DNA of 64,000 bases, taken from positions 1 through 64,000 of the forward strand of contig NZ_JBCAQT010000001.1 in the NCBI RefSeq assembly GCF_038419845.1, written 5' to 3'. The translations under genes were made by a program, and so were the position numbers. This DNA is from Marinimicrobium sp038419845 (GTDB lineage Bacteria; Pseudomonadota; Gammaproteobacteria; Pseudomonadales; Cellvibrionaceae). The notes under the pieces are model-generated. The model was not told the origin of the DNA. It ran no database searches and saw only the letters and a list, made by a program, of their open reading frames with translations. Of this stretch, positions 1 to 7,183 are shown one piece after another (position 1 is the first letter of the stretch; each line of letters begins with the position of its first letter).

Positions 1-392
1 CGTTCGCCGGTTGCCCACAGGTTCGCGCTCACGCGCCCTTGTCTCGCGGGGCTCGACGTCTCCAAGCCATTTCTGGATGAATGAGACGGGCGCAGGGTGG
101 CCAGGGGCGGAAAGCCGCAGAACGGCATGTAGCCGTAGCGAATGACGTTTCTTAAGTAGGCGTCCAGGGTTTGGAGCTTGTGTCGGGTGTCGTCGTCCTC
201 GGTGACCAGGACGGTGACGCGGTTGCGGTGCTCGTCCGGGTCGGCACCGACGGGGTAGACGTTGAGGCTCAGGAAGCCGGCGCGGGTGTCATAGTGCACG
301 GTGGTGTGGACCTCGCCGGAGAGGCCCAGAATCAGGGCGGTGCCAACGATTTCCGAGAGCAGGGCGTAGATGCGGCTGGTGAGGGTGTCCAT
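1..392 (-). CDS. Partial prophage-type hypothetical protein
   Basis: The reading frame starts at the ATG complementary to 390-392 and stays open to the window edge, so the C-terminus is missing. A strong GGAGG-type ribosome binding site precedes the start. It lies 3 bp after the stop of the excisionase-like gene, so the two are almost certainly co-transcribed leftwards. The first ~95 residues look like a soluble alpha/beta protein with an acidic patch. The last ~35 codons look less protein-like, while the next frame also stays open and reads plausibly, so an overlapping second gene or a frameshift near position 110 is possible. I do not recognise a family. The region is GC-rich, unlike the AT-rich cargo to its right. 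Confidence 0.55.
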   Translation of the reverse strand, partial: MDTLTSRIYALLSEIVGTALILGLSGEVHTTVHYDTRAGFLSLNVYPVGADPDEHRNRVTVLVTEDDDTRHKLQTLDAYLRNVIRYGYMPFCGFPPLATLRPSHSSRNGLETSSPARQGRVSANLWATGE

Positions 393-395
393 GGC

Positions 396-605
396 TTATT
401 CCCCCTCCAGCAGTTGGTGGCGGAATAGCTCGACGTTGATCATCAGGCGTTTGCCAATGCGGAGGGTGGGCACGTAGCCCCGATCGACCCAGCCTCTGAC
501 GACTTTGGGTTCATCGCCTAAACCGATCCATTCGGCGAACTTGACCCAGGGGAGGACCGGGGGCGCGTGATTTAAGGTTTCTGATTCAAGTTCTTGAAAG
601 TCCAT
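396..605 (-). CDS. Excisionase/AlpA-like winged-helix DNA-binding protein
   Basis: This 69-residue protein has the layout of small phage excisionase or AlpA-type regulators. A helix-turn-helix with a 'VVRGWVDRGYVPTLRIGKR' stretch (about residues 36-54) is followed by a short tail carrying a second basic patch. It is the first gene of the leftward operon, with the partial gene following after 3 bp. It diverges from the HTH gene at 772 across a promoter region with two palindromic operators. In Pf-type filamentous prophages an excisionase (XisF) gene diverges from the repressor in just this way, which makes a role in excision and early-gene activation likely. Function is inferred from size, HTH pattern and context. 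Confidence 0.6.
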   Translation of the reverse strand: MDFQELESETLNHAPPVLPWVKFAEWIGLGDEPKVVRGWVDRGYVPTLRIGKRLMINVELFRHQLLEGE

Positions 606-687
606 GCGGTTTCACTCAGTATTCAACTTTGTTTGTCTTTACCTCTCATTGCTCCCATTTGGGCGGCAATGGAGAAACAATGTCTCT

Positions 688-753
688 ATGTAATAAATTA
701 CATGTAAATTAAAACATTGTAGTTTTGTTCATGCAATATATTACATGTATAAT
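688..753 (+). promoter_or_regulatory. Repressor promoter with two 16-bp palindromic operators
   Basis: Two inverted repeats of the form ATGYAAT-NN-ATTACAT lie at 688-703 and 731-746, 43 bp apart centre to centre. A sigma-70 type promoter overlaps the second: -35 TTGTTC at 725-730, a 17-bp spacer and a perfect -10 TATAAT at 748-753. The second operator fills the spacer, so a bound protein would block this promoter. The first could control the divergent excisionase operon. The likely binder is the HTH protein encoded at 772, acting as autorepressor and switch. The sites are read directly; the binder is inferred. Confidence 0.7.
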
Positions 754-771
754 TCTATACAAGTTGGTCAT

Positions 772-1050
772 ATGGACGAGCTAATTGAACGCATGAAAGT
801 TATATGCAAGCACGAAGACCTAACCAGGGAAGAGCTTGCCGCCAAAACAGAAATGACTTACACGAGGTGGCACAACTTGATGAATAATCGAGGTGTGATT
901 AAGCCTGAAGAGATTGTTAAAACCGGAAACGCATTTCCGGAATATAAACACTGGATTGTTTTCGGTGAGGAAATACCGGAAGTAGGGCAGATAAGCCCGA
1001 TGACAAAGGAGGCTCGAAAGAGCTTAGGAACTCAGGGAAAGGCCGGATAA
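772..1050 (+). CDS. HTH phage repressor-like protein
   Basis: This is a 92-residue protein with an N-terminal helix-turn-helix of XRE/Cro type ('TREELAAKTEMTYTRWHNLMN'). A short C-terminal arm follows, with a '(F)PEYKHWIVFGEEIPEVGQISP' segment of a kind I associate with small repressors of Pf-like prophages. The frame could open at 745, but that ATG lies inside the operator and upstream of the -10 box, so the ATG at 772 (MDELIERM) is preferred; its ribosome binding site is weak. It diverges from the excisionase-like gene and is followed after 22 bp by the DUF2726 gene. Its 3' end is duplicated in diverged form at 1723-1792. Confidence 0.65.
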   Translation: MDELIERMKVICKHEDLTREELAAKTEMTYTRWHNLMNNRGVIKPEEIVKTGNAFPEYKHWIVFGEEIPEVGQISPMTKEARKSLGTQGKAG

Positions 1051-1072
1051 TCGCACAGGAGGTTACACGGAG

Positions 1073-1732
1073 ATGGTGGAAGGGATACTAGCGCCAATGT
1101 TTGGCGTTCTGAAATGGGTGATATATGTTGCCGTTGTAGCAGTTGTGGCAGCCGTAGCACTAAAGCTGATAGCCGGTAAAACTAACGGGGTTAGAAAAAA
1201 TAAGATTAAGCGAAAAGGTGCTCTCAGAATAGTGCCGTCGAGAGAAGAACCTAACAACCTGAAACCAAAAAAAGGTACTAAAACAGATCGCCGAAACCAG
1301 TTCACGTACGAGCCTGACGAACTTTGGCCGTTCATTGCAAAGGAAGTGATGACGCGAACAGAGAAAAGGATATACAGGCAACTTCAAAGTGCACTACCAG
1401 AATTCGAGATCATGGCACAGGTGCAACTTTCCCAGATTATCGAAGTAAAAAAGGGGCATGACTTTTACAAGTGGTTCAACAGAATCAATAGGATGAGCAT
1501 TGATTTCGTAATATTGAACAAGGAGTTAAAGGCCCTGGCAGCTATAGAAATCGATGACTGTACCCACAGAGACCCCAAAAGGATGGAGGCCGACGCAAAA
1601 AAGAACAAAGCTTTAAGATCAGCAGGACTGACAATACTAAGGTGGGAACCTAACAAGATGCCGAGCAATGAGGTGATAGCGCAATATTTCACCAGTAAAA
1701 GCAAAAAGTTACCGACTGATCTGGGCAAGTAA
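1073..1732 (+). CDS. Membrane-anchored DUF2726 (nuclease-fold) protein
   Basis: This 219-residue protein has one N-terminal membrane helix (about residues 14-34), a basic linker, and a C-terminal DUF2726 domain from about residue 85 to 205. The domain shows the family pattern of a conserved 'ID FVIL' strand, an 'AAIEIDDCTH' strand with acidic residues, and 'KNKALRSAGLTILRW'. This matches the D-ExK-like core of PD-(D/E)XK nuclease folds. A good ribosome binding site (AGGAGG near 1057) precedes the ATG. It lies directly behind the repressor gene as cargo and is AT-rich relative to the chromosome. DUF2726 proteins are common on mobile elements. A role in defence or DNA processing is possible but not shown. 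Confidence 0.65.
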   Translation: MVEGILAPMFGVLKWVIYVAVVAVVAAVALKLIAGKTNGVRKNKIKRKGALRIVPSREEPNNLKPKKGTKTDRRNQFTYEPDELWPFIAKEVMTRTEKRIYRQLQSALPEFEIMAQVQLSQIIEVKKGHDFYKWFNRINRMSIDFVILNKELKALAAIEIDDCTHRDPKRMEADAKKNKALRSAGLTILRWEPNKMPSNEVIAQYFTSKSKKLPTDLGK

Positions 1733-1792
1733 GTCCAATGAAAATGGAAGCGAAGAGGCATTTAGAGCCTCAAGGGAAGGTCGGTTAATCGC
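1723..1792 (+). pseudogene. Remnant of a second repressor gene 3' end
   Basis: These 70 bases align without gaps to 985-1054, the 3' end of the HTH gene: 48 of 70 bases and 12 of 21 codons are identical, including GQ-SPM, EA, QGK and the stop codon. Many differences are at third codon positions, so the copy diverged as a translated gene and not as a recent duplication. The frame is closed by a stop just upstream (1717-1719), so only the tail survives. It overlaps the last codons of the DUF2726 gene in another frame. It looks like the scar of an older repressor allele. Confidence 0.7.
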
Positions 1793-1879
1793 TGTAGAGA
1801 TCGCCAATCTCTGGAAGAAGAGGGGGCATGAGACGAAGTGCAGCTTCAAAATTATCTCTGCTATCTAAGCGCATATTGC

Positions 1880-1904
1880 AACCCTTCTATACAGAAGGGT
1901 TTGT
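1880..1904 (+). terminator. Rho-independent terminator of the rightward cargo unit
   Basis: A 9-bp perfect stem (AACCCTTCT / AGAAGGGTT) with a 4-nt loop at 1880-1901 is followed by TTTGTT. It sits between the DUF2726/remnant region and the convergent CoiA-like gene and would end the rightward transcript. Confidence 0.7.
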
Positions 1905-1928
1905 TCGTGAAAAATTTAATCTCGTCAG

Positions 1929-2981
1929 TCAAAAATAGTGAGCGGATTCCCGGCCGTCGAAATACCAACCTCCTTTTATAAGTGGACCGGTATGACCATT
2001 GATGTAATTGATGGTATATATAGATTTCGGAAGGTCACCCATGTACTCAGTGAGAGAGCGGAACAAATAAAAGTTCCCCATAAGAGCATCACAGTAGAAG
2101 CAGCCGTTCGATATATAGGTTCTCCCAACTGTTCCGCTGTACCGCTTTTTGATTGCGCCAATTTTGTTTTGATATAACTCTTTGGCCCCAACGTTGTTCA
2201 TAATAATCTCTGGAACGTCGTCTTCTGAAAACTTCTTAAAATCTACCTCGAAGCCTTCATGACCAACAAATGAAACCCCCAATACAACCCCAGTTTCTCT
2301 TTTGCACTTCCAGCAATTCTCGTAGTGGGGGATTATGTTTGCTTTCAGAAGGTCGCCAGGCTTCGGGGTCCAAGCCAGACTGCCTTGCAGCATCCCGCTT
2401 ACAAACTCTTCTACCGGTTTGTCGAACTGGGGGACATACAGACTAGTCATTCCTTCAGTCTTAGATCGATATTTTATACCGAATACAGGGGTATCGAACT
2501 GGTAGGGAATGTCTCCGATATAATAATGCATATTGCTTCTAAGCTTAACTATCCAAGCAGCCCGAACGCCAGAAGACTTATACTTGTTTTGTCGCCTGAA
2601 GAATTCATCTCTTGTTTGGCTGGACCACTGAATCTCAAAGGCGATCTTAGAGGTTCCATTTGTACAGAAAACATCTGCAGTCCATTTCTCTCCGTCAGGA
2701 GTCTCTCCATCATGCTCTGACGATACCTCCCAGCCATTCTTTAAAGCAATTGTAGATACAAGGTTTTTCAGGTAAATGTGCTCAGGTGATTCTGGGCGGC
2801 TGTCACAATGCCCTTTCCTATAGTGTGCAAAAAATAATGTTCCGAGTTTACTTTTTTTAAGTACAGCACGATTATCACAGCAATTCATTATTACCGACTG
2901 ACTCTTTAGGCTCTCCCAAGATTCCTCGTTGTATTTGAATGAAAAGATTCGCTTTCCGTTTAATGTTGCACTGAGAGGCAA
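1929..2981 (-). CDS. CoiA-like nuclease domain protein
   Basis: The 350-residue protein carries the CoiA-family (competence protein CoiA-like) pattern. A 'FFAHYRKGHC' segment is near residue 50. 'ESPEHIYLKNLV' is near 65. A nuclease-like core has 'WTADVFC' and 'IAFEIQWSSQTRDEFFRRQNKYKSSGVRAAWIV' at about residues 100-145, a D-ExQ type PD-(D/E)XK motif. The C-terminal half has two CxxC pairs (CWKC near 225, CFYC near 300) that could bind zinc. CoiA helps process DNA in transformation; orphan relatives occur on mobile elements. It is the second gene of a leftward pair, 11 bp after the 127-aa gene. Function here is unknown; defence cargo is a reasonable guess. Confidence 0.65.
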   Translation of the reverse strand: MPLSATLNGKRIFSFKYNEESWESLKSQSVIMNCCDNRAVLKKSKLGTLFFAHYRKGHCDSRPESPEHIYLKNLVSTIALKNGWEVSSEHDGETPDGEKWTADVFCTNGTSKIAFEIQWSSQTRDEFFRRQNKYKSSGVRAAWIVKLRSNMHYYIGDIPYQFDTPVFGIKYRSKTEGMTSLYVPQFDKPVEEFVSGMLQGSLAWTPKPGDLLKANIIPHYENCWKCKRETGVVLGVSFVGHEGFEVDFKKFSEDDVPEIIMNNVGAKELYQNKIGAIKKRYSGTVGRTYISNGCFYCDALMGNFYLFRSLTEYMGDLPKSIYTINYINGHTGPLIKGGWYFDGRESAHYF

Positions 2982-2992
2982 TTATTTTCTCC

Positions 2993-3376
2993 TTATTCTT
3001 GAGATTTGTATCTTTTCGGTCTATGTGTCTCTCGGTAGTTGCTATGCTTAAACGATTCGGCAATATCTTCTAGACGAGATGTTGATGGCTCTACGAGCAT
3101 TTTGCTTATATTGAAGCGAGGATATTTGCCAAAGACCTCTGGGTGTAGCTCGGCGGCAACTGAAACGTCGGACTGGGATATATATCGTCCAGCCCAGCTC
3201 TCAATTAAATGTTTCGACGTAACCCCAAACTTGGGGATGGTCTTTATTTTCTTTTGAGCATCAAGCCACTCATAAGCAATGCGGATACAGTCATTATGCT
3301 CATGAAGCTGAGCGTCAAGATTATAATCAGTGCTCGATTTCGCAGCTTCTATTTCTTCATCAGTTAGACTATTCAT
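2993..3376 (-). CDS. Unknown 127-aa cargo protein
   Basis: I do not recognise this protein. It is soluble and largely helical, with no signal peptide or membrane segment, and contains 'CIRIAYEWLDAQKKIKTIPKFGVTSKHLIESWAGRYIS' in the middle. That stretch reads like a DNA-binding or adaptor domain with a helix-turn-helix flavour. It opens the leftward unit and is followed after 11 bp by the CoiA-like gene, so both are probably made from one transcript. AT-rich base use matches its neighbour and differs from the chromosome. It could be an antitoxin, sensor or DNA-binding partner of the nuclease. Confidence 0.5.
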   Translation of the reverse strand: MNSLTDEEIEAAKSSTDYNLDAQLHEHNDCIRIAYEWLDAQKKIKTIPKFGVTSKHLIESWAGRYISQSDVSVAAELHPEVFGKYPRFNISKMLVEPSTSRLEDIAESFKHSNYRETHRPKRYKSQE

Positions 3377-3882
3377 TAAACGACCTGAAAAGTTGACAGG
3401 ACACAGTATCGCGCATGAGGCCCATTAGTAGTAGGGCACGCTCCTGTTGAGATGGTTAGCAGTAAATTACGCTATTCGTCTGCTCCATAAATTCTATTGA
3501 TTATGAAAAATCCATAGTCGGAACCTATAAAAATCTTCATACACACTTATTCTAGGCGAGAAGCAAGACCTTGCAAGCTTGGATGTCAATATTGTGTTGA
3601 TCTTAAATTGGAATTTTGCGGTTTATCGTGACCGGAAATAACAATAACTTATTGATTCTAAAGCAATAGTACAAACTTTCGAGTAAATGGCGGCATTACC
3701 AAAATGATTTGAATCCTCGCTTCAAAAGGGGGCAGCCGATTTAAATTGATGCTGTTTCGTTGTCCTAAATTAGCCCCAAAAACTGAGTAGCTGTGAGCAT
3801 AAATGAGGTTTTAGAAAGCTGCAACTCATTGATTTTAAAAGAATAGTGCCATTAAGGTGTATATTGAGCAGTTACTAAATCG
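3377..3882. other. AT-rich non-coding region next to the attachment site
   Basis: These ~500 bases have no convincing gene on either strand. They hold the promoter region of the leftward cargo pair and two 27-bp direct repeats (3646-3672 and 3823-3849). A weaker third relative lies near 3494-3518. Such a region beside a tRNA-derived att site usually holds integrase and excisionase arm sites. Confidence 0.5.
3646..3849 (+). repeat. Pair of 27-bp direct repeats near the att site
   Basis: The sequence at 3646-3672 recurs at 3823-3849 with 22 of 27 bases identical; the shared core is ATTGATT-N-TAAA-NN-AATAGT. The second copy ends 33 bp before the tRNA fragment. A shorter imperfect relative is near 3494. 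They may be recombinase arm-type sites. Confidence 0.5.
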
Positions 3883-3907
3883 GGTTCAAATCCTACCGTT
3901 CCGACCA
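3883..3907 (+). mobile_element. Attachment site: 3' fragment of a tRNA (probably tRNA-Pro)
   Basis: The bases read as the 3' end of a tRNA gene: T-loop TTCAAAT (3885-3891), 3' T-stem CCTAC, acceptor strand CGTTCCG, discriminator A and CCA (3905-3907). The CGG..CCG acceptor with discriminator A fits tRNA-Pro. Upstream bases do not pair into a T-stem and no tRNA body is present, so this is only the duplicated end left by integration. The intact tRNA should lie at the other end of the element, left of the window. Confidence 0.7.
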
Positions 3908-3919
3908 CTATTCCCCGAA

Positions 3920-3957
3920 GCCCCCGGTTTTCTTCGCGAAAGCCGGGGGCTTTTGCG
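3920..3957 (+). terminator. Terminator of the disrupted tRNA locus
   Basis: A GC-rich stem GCCCCCGG / CCGGGGGC encloses an AT-rich loop and is followed by TTTTGCGTTTT. It directly follows the tRNA fragment and is probably the original tRNA terminator left behind on the chromosomal side of the integration point. Confidence 0.8.
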
Positions 3958-4054
3958 TTTTGGCCCCTTTTCTGCTTTTATCGCTGAAGTCTTCCCTGTC
4001 TCTTCCGGCCGGGCGGATTCTGAACGTCTTGATTTTCGTGGCAGGGGGTAAGTC

Positions 4055-5032
4055 ATGCGCTATGTTCTGGTGGGTACGGGCAATATCAGCAATACCTATG
4101 TCGCGGCCCTGGACGAGCGGTCGGGCAGTGAGCTGGTCGGCTGTGTCTCGCGCCGCGGGCGGGCCTTGCCCGCCGCTCCCGACTTGCCCTGCTGGCCCGA
4201 TCTGGCCTCGGTGGATCGGCCTTTTGATGCGGTGATTCTGGCAACCCCCAACGGTCTGCATCATCAAGGAGCCATTGAGGCGGCCGAGCTGGGCAAGCAT
4301 GTCCTGACCGAGAAACCGCTGGATATCGCCGTGGTGGCCATGGACAAAATGACTGAGGCCTGTCGCGCTGCCGGGGTGACGCTCGGCGTCTGTTTTCAGC
4401 GTCGCACCAGCCCCGATAACCGGGTGGTCAAGGCGCTGCTGGATGACGGGCAACTGGGCCGGGTGTTTGCCGCCGATCTGTCGGCCAAGTTCTATCGCGA
4501 CCAGGGCTACTACGACAGTGGCGATTACCGGGGCGGGATGGCGCTCGATGGGGGTGGGCCCTTCATGCAGCAGGCCTGCCACAATCTGGATCTCTACGCC
4601 TGGTTTTTCGGGTTGCCCGAGCAGGTGGTGTCCATGCTGGGAACCTTTGCCCACCAGATTGAAGCGGAGGATCACGGGGCGGCATTGATGCGTCATGGTA
4701 ACGGCATGATCGGCACGGTGGTGGCCTCCACTGCCACACGGCCCGGCTTCTCCGCCCGCCTGGAAGTGCACACGGACCGGGGCAGTTTCACCCTGACGGA
4801 CGACAGCATCAGCTTCTGGGATATTGAGGGCCTGGCGAACCCGGGGCGGCAGGATTTTCAGTATGCCCACGATGGGGCCACAAGCGCGTCGGTGACGGAC
4901 ACCTCGGCCCATCAGGCCATCATCGAGGATTTTGAAGCCGCCGTGCGCGAGGGGCGCGAGCCCCTGGCGGGGGCCGCGTCCGCCCGGCTGACCACCGAGC
5001 TGATTCTGCAGATTTACCGCGAGCGGGTGTAG
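4055..5032 (+). CDS. Gfo/Idh/MocA family oxidoreductase
   Basis: The 325-residue protein has an N-terminal Rossmann fold beginning 'YVLVGTGNIS', the conserved 'ATPNGLHHQGAIEAAELGKHVLTEKPL' with the family EKP motif near residue 88, and a C-terminal alpha/beta domain with a 'GGGPFMQQACHNLDL' segment carrying the conserved catalytic-type His. These enzymes oxidise or reduce sugars or sugar acids with NAD(P). Substrate cannot be told from sequence; the convergent pectate lyase (20 bp away) suggests a uronic-acid or plant-sugar derivative. GGGGGT upstream of the ATG is a good ribosome binding site. Chromosomal base composition resumes here. Confidence 0.85.
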   Translation: MRYVLVGTGNISNTYVAALDERSGSELVGCVSRRGRALPAAPDLPCWPDLASVDRPFDAVILATPNGLHHQGAIEAAELGKHVLTEKPLDIAVVAMDKMTEACRAAGVTLGVCFQRRTSPDNRVVKALLDDGQLGRVFAADLSAKFYRDQGYYDSGDYRGGMALDGGGPFMQQACHNLDLYAWFFGLPEQVVSMLGTFAHQIEAEDHGAALMRHGNGMIGTVVASTATRPGFSARLEVHTDRGSFTLTDDSISFWDIEGLANPGRQDFQYAHDGATSASVTDTSAHQAIIEDFEAAVREGREPLAGAASARLTTELILQIYRERV

Positions 5033-5050
5033 GGCCTCGCGAAGGGACCG

Positions 5051-6259
5051 CTATCGGGGAAAGCGCTGGCGCCAGCGCTCGTACTTCTCCAGCACCCGGT
5101 TCGGATCGGTGGTGTACCAGCCGTAGCCTTCCCGGCGTTCCATGGAAATGTCTTCGATATCGTAGTGCACCGAGTGATCCCGATCCCCGAACAGGGGCCG
5201 GCTGGTGCCGATTTCGGCAAAGCGGGACCACAGCGGCGGCGCGTCCTCGTCGGGCACAATTTCCCGCGCCTCGGTATCCCAGGCGTAACCCAGAATTTTG
5301 TTGGCCTCATACCAGGCCATGGCCGAGTGAATCGAGTGCTGGATGGCCTTTGACGGCTGCTCCAGATCCATCATGAAGTCCAGCAGTGACACGCTCTCCG
5401 AGGTGGCCAGGGCGACCATCTCATAGGCGCGGGCTTTGCGCGGCTCCAGTGTCTTGGGGTCGTGTTGTCCGCCCCACAGAGTGGGGGTGTCGTCCACGGT
5501 TACCTGGGAGGCGACCACCAGATCCAGCCCGCGCTCCAGGCTGTCGAGCGCCTGGCGGCGCAGGGCCGGGGGTGCCGACTCGAACGGGGCCATGCCGTTG
5601 CCCAGCCGGTGCAGGATGGTCAGATTGTTCTCCATCACCTCATCATTGTAGGTGATGTAATCGTGGTAACCCCCGCGTAGCGGGTAGGTCTGAGGCCAGC
5701 CGCCATTGGGGTACTGGGCTTCGAGGATCAGCTCCACTCCACGTATATAGCCCTCCAGATACCGGTGGTCGTCGGTGGCGGCGTGGGCACGGGCGAGCGC
5801 GGTGATCTGGGTGGTGGTCGCACTGTTGTCAAACGTCGGAATATAGTTGGACTCAACGCTGAAGGCCTGCCCGGTCTGGCGCGGCTTGTGGCCCATGTCC
5901 GTGCGCTTGGACCAGCCGCCGGAGGGCGTTTGAAACGAGAGAATGATTTCGGCGACCCGCTGCCCCTCTTCGGTGGCATACCACTCAGTGGGTTGATTCG
6001 GGTCAAAACCGAAGCGGTGGGCCTTGCGCGGCTTTTTGGGCTCATCCAGGCCCTCGGCGGCCACTTCGGCGCGGATGAAATCCCGGTCGAGGGCGCGCCA
6101 GTGCTGGGAGCGCGCCTGGTAGTCCTGCCACTCGTCGGCACTGGTCTCGATGGAGTCCCGGAATTCGTGCGGGGTGTTCTGTGGGGAGTGGCTTTGGCAG
6201 GCGGCCAGCGTCAGGACACAGCCGGCCACCAACAGCCATTGGCGGTTGATTGATTGCAT
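5051..6259 (-). CDS. PL10-type pectate lyase lipoprotein
   Basis: The protein is 402 residues from the ATG at 6259; a GTG 12 bp upstream is less likely because it has no spaced ribosome binding site. A lipoprotein signal peptide ends in LAAC at about residue 21, so it is probably anchored to a membrane. The rest matches pectate lyase family PL10 (PelA): 'GGWSKRTDMG', 'SNYIPTFDNSATTTQITALARAH', 'YPNGGWPQTYPLRGGYHDYITYNDEVMENNLTIL'. The family cleaves polygalacturonate by beta-elimination with calcium. It is convergent with the oxidoreductase and lies behind panB. Confidence 0.88.
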   Translation of the reverse strand: MQSINRQWLLVAGCVLTLAACQSHSPQNTPHEFRDSIETSADEWQDYQARSQHWRALDRDFIRAEVAAEGLDEPKKPRKAHRFGFDPNQPTEWYATEEGQRVAEIILSFQTPSGGWSKRTDMGHKPRQTGQAFSVESNYIPTFDNSATTTQITALARAHAATDDHRYLEGYIRGVELILEAQYPNGGWPQTYPLRGGYHDYITYNDEVMENNLTILHRLGNGMAPFESAPPALRRQALDSLERGLDLVVASQVTVDDTPTLWGGQHDPKTLEPRKARAYEMVALATSESVSLLDFMMDLEQPSKAIQHSIHSAMAWYEANKILGYAWDTEAREIVPDEDAPPLWSRFAEIGTSRPLFGDRDHSVHYDIEDISMERREGYGWYTTDPNRVLEKYERWRQRFPR

Positions 6260-6324
6260 AAATACTCTCACTTCTTCTGATCGTTGTCGCAGGGCTTATG
6301 GTCGCCCTGTCTGTGAGAGAAAGC

Positions 6325-7149
6325 TTACAGGAATATATGATCCTCGTCAGGGAATACCCCGGCTTTCACATCGGCCACATATTTCTTCATGGCGCCGGGG
6401 ATATCCCCGGCTTCGGTGAGAAAGTTCTTGGAAAATTTGGGAGGGTGTTCGGTCAGCCCCAGAATATCGTTGATCACCAGGACCTGAGCGTCGGTATCGC
6501 GCCCGGCGCCGATGCCGATCACGGGGATGGGCACTTCCCGCGTAATGCGCTCAGCCAGTGCCGAGGGCACGCACTCCAGAACCAGAAGGTCCGCCCCGGC
6601 TTCGGCCAGCAGGTGGGCATCGGCGGCAATCTGCTCGGCCTGCTCGGGCTCGCGCCCCTGGACCCGAAAGCCGCCAAACTTGTTCACCGACTGGGGCGTC
6701 AGCCCCAGGTGGGCGCAGACGGGAATGCCCCGCTCGGCGAGCATACCCACGGTGCCCGCGAGCCACTGGCCGCCCTCGATTTTGATCATCTGGGCGCCGG
6801 CCTGCATCAGGCGGGTGGCGTTTTTCAGCGCGTCGGTGGAGGTGGCGTAGGTCATGAACGGCAGATCGCCGATGATCAGGGACTTGCGATTGCCCCGGGC
6901 CACGGCTTCCACATGATAGATCATCTGTTCCATGGTCACCGGGATGGTGCTCTCGTAACCCAGCACGGTCATTCCCAGTGAGTCGCCCACCAGCACCGCC
7001 TCCACGCCGCACTTTTGCGCCATCCCGGCCATGGGGGCGTCATAGAGCGCGACCACCACAAATTTTTCCCCGTTGGTTTTCATCTTCTGCAGGGTTTTGA
7101 TGGTGACGGGTTTGTTCAGAGCGTTATCGACATCGGATCCGTAGGGCAT
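6325..7149 (-). CDS. panB: 3-methyl-2-oxobutanoate hydroxymethyltransferase
   Basis: PanB transfers a hydroxymethyl group from methylene-tetrahydrofolate to ketoisovalerate, the first committed step of pantothenate synthesis. The 274-residue length is typical. Visible motifs are 'VGDSLGM' (55-60, Mg-binding Asp), 'IIGDLPFMTY' with the second metal Asp, 'KIEGG', 'CAHLGLTPQSVNKFGGFRVQG' and 'LECVPS' with the catalytic Glu. It lies downstream of the deoxynucleoside kinase on the same strand. Unlike Pseudomonas, panC does not follow; the PL10 lyase does. Confidence 0.96.
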   Translation of the reverse strand: MPYGSDVDNALNKPVTIKTLQKMKTNGEKFVVVALYDAPMAGMAQKCGVEAVLVGDSLGMTVLGYESTIPVTMEQMIYHVEAVARGNRKSLIIGDLPFMTYATSTDALKNATRLMQAGAQMIKIEGGQWLAGTVGMLAERGIPVCAHLGLTPQSVNKFGGFRVQGREPEQAEQIAADAHLLAEAGADLLVLECVPSALAERITREVPIPVIGIGAGRDTDAQVLVINDILGLTEHPPKFSKNFLTEAGDIPGAMKKYVADVKAGVFPDEDHIFL

Positions 7150-7183
7150 GACGTTTCTCGCTATGGCAGGTCGTTATGTCAGG

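Noticed and set aside
745..771. Upstream start for the HTH gene
   Set aside because: The ATG lies inside the operator and before the -10 box, so it would not be transcribed.
3908..4912. A 334-codon minus-strand frame
   Set aside because: It is antisense to the oxidoreductase gene, which has clear family motifs and a ribosome binding site; the antisense product has none.
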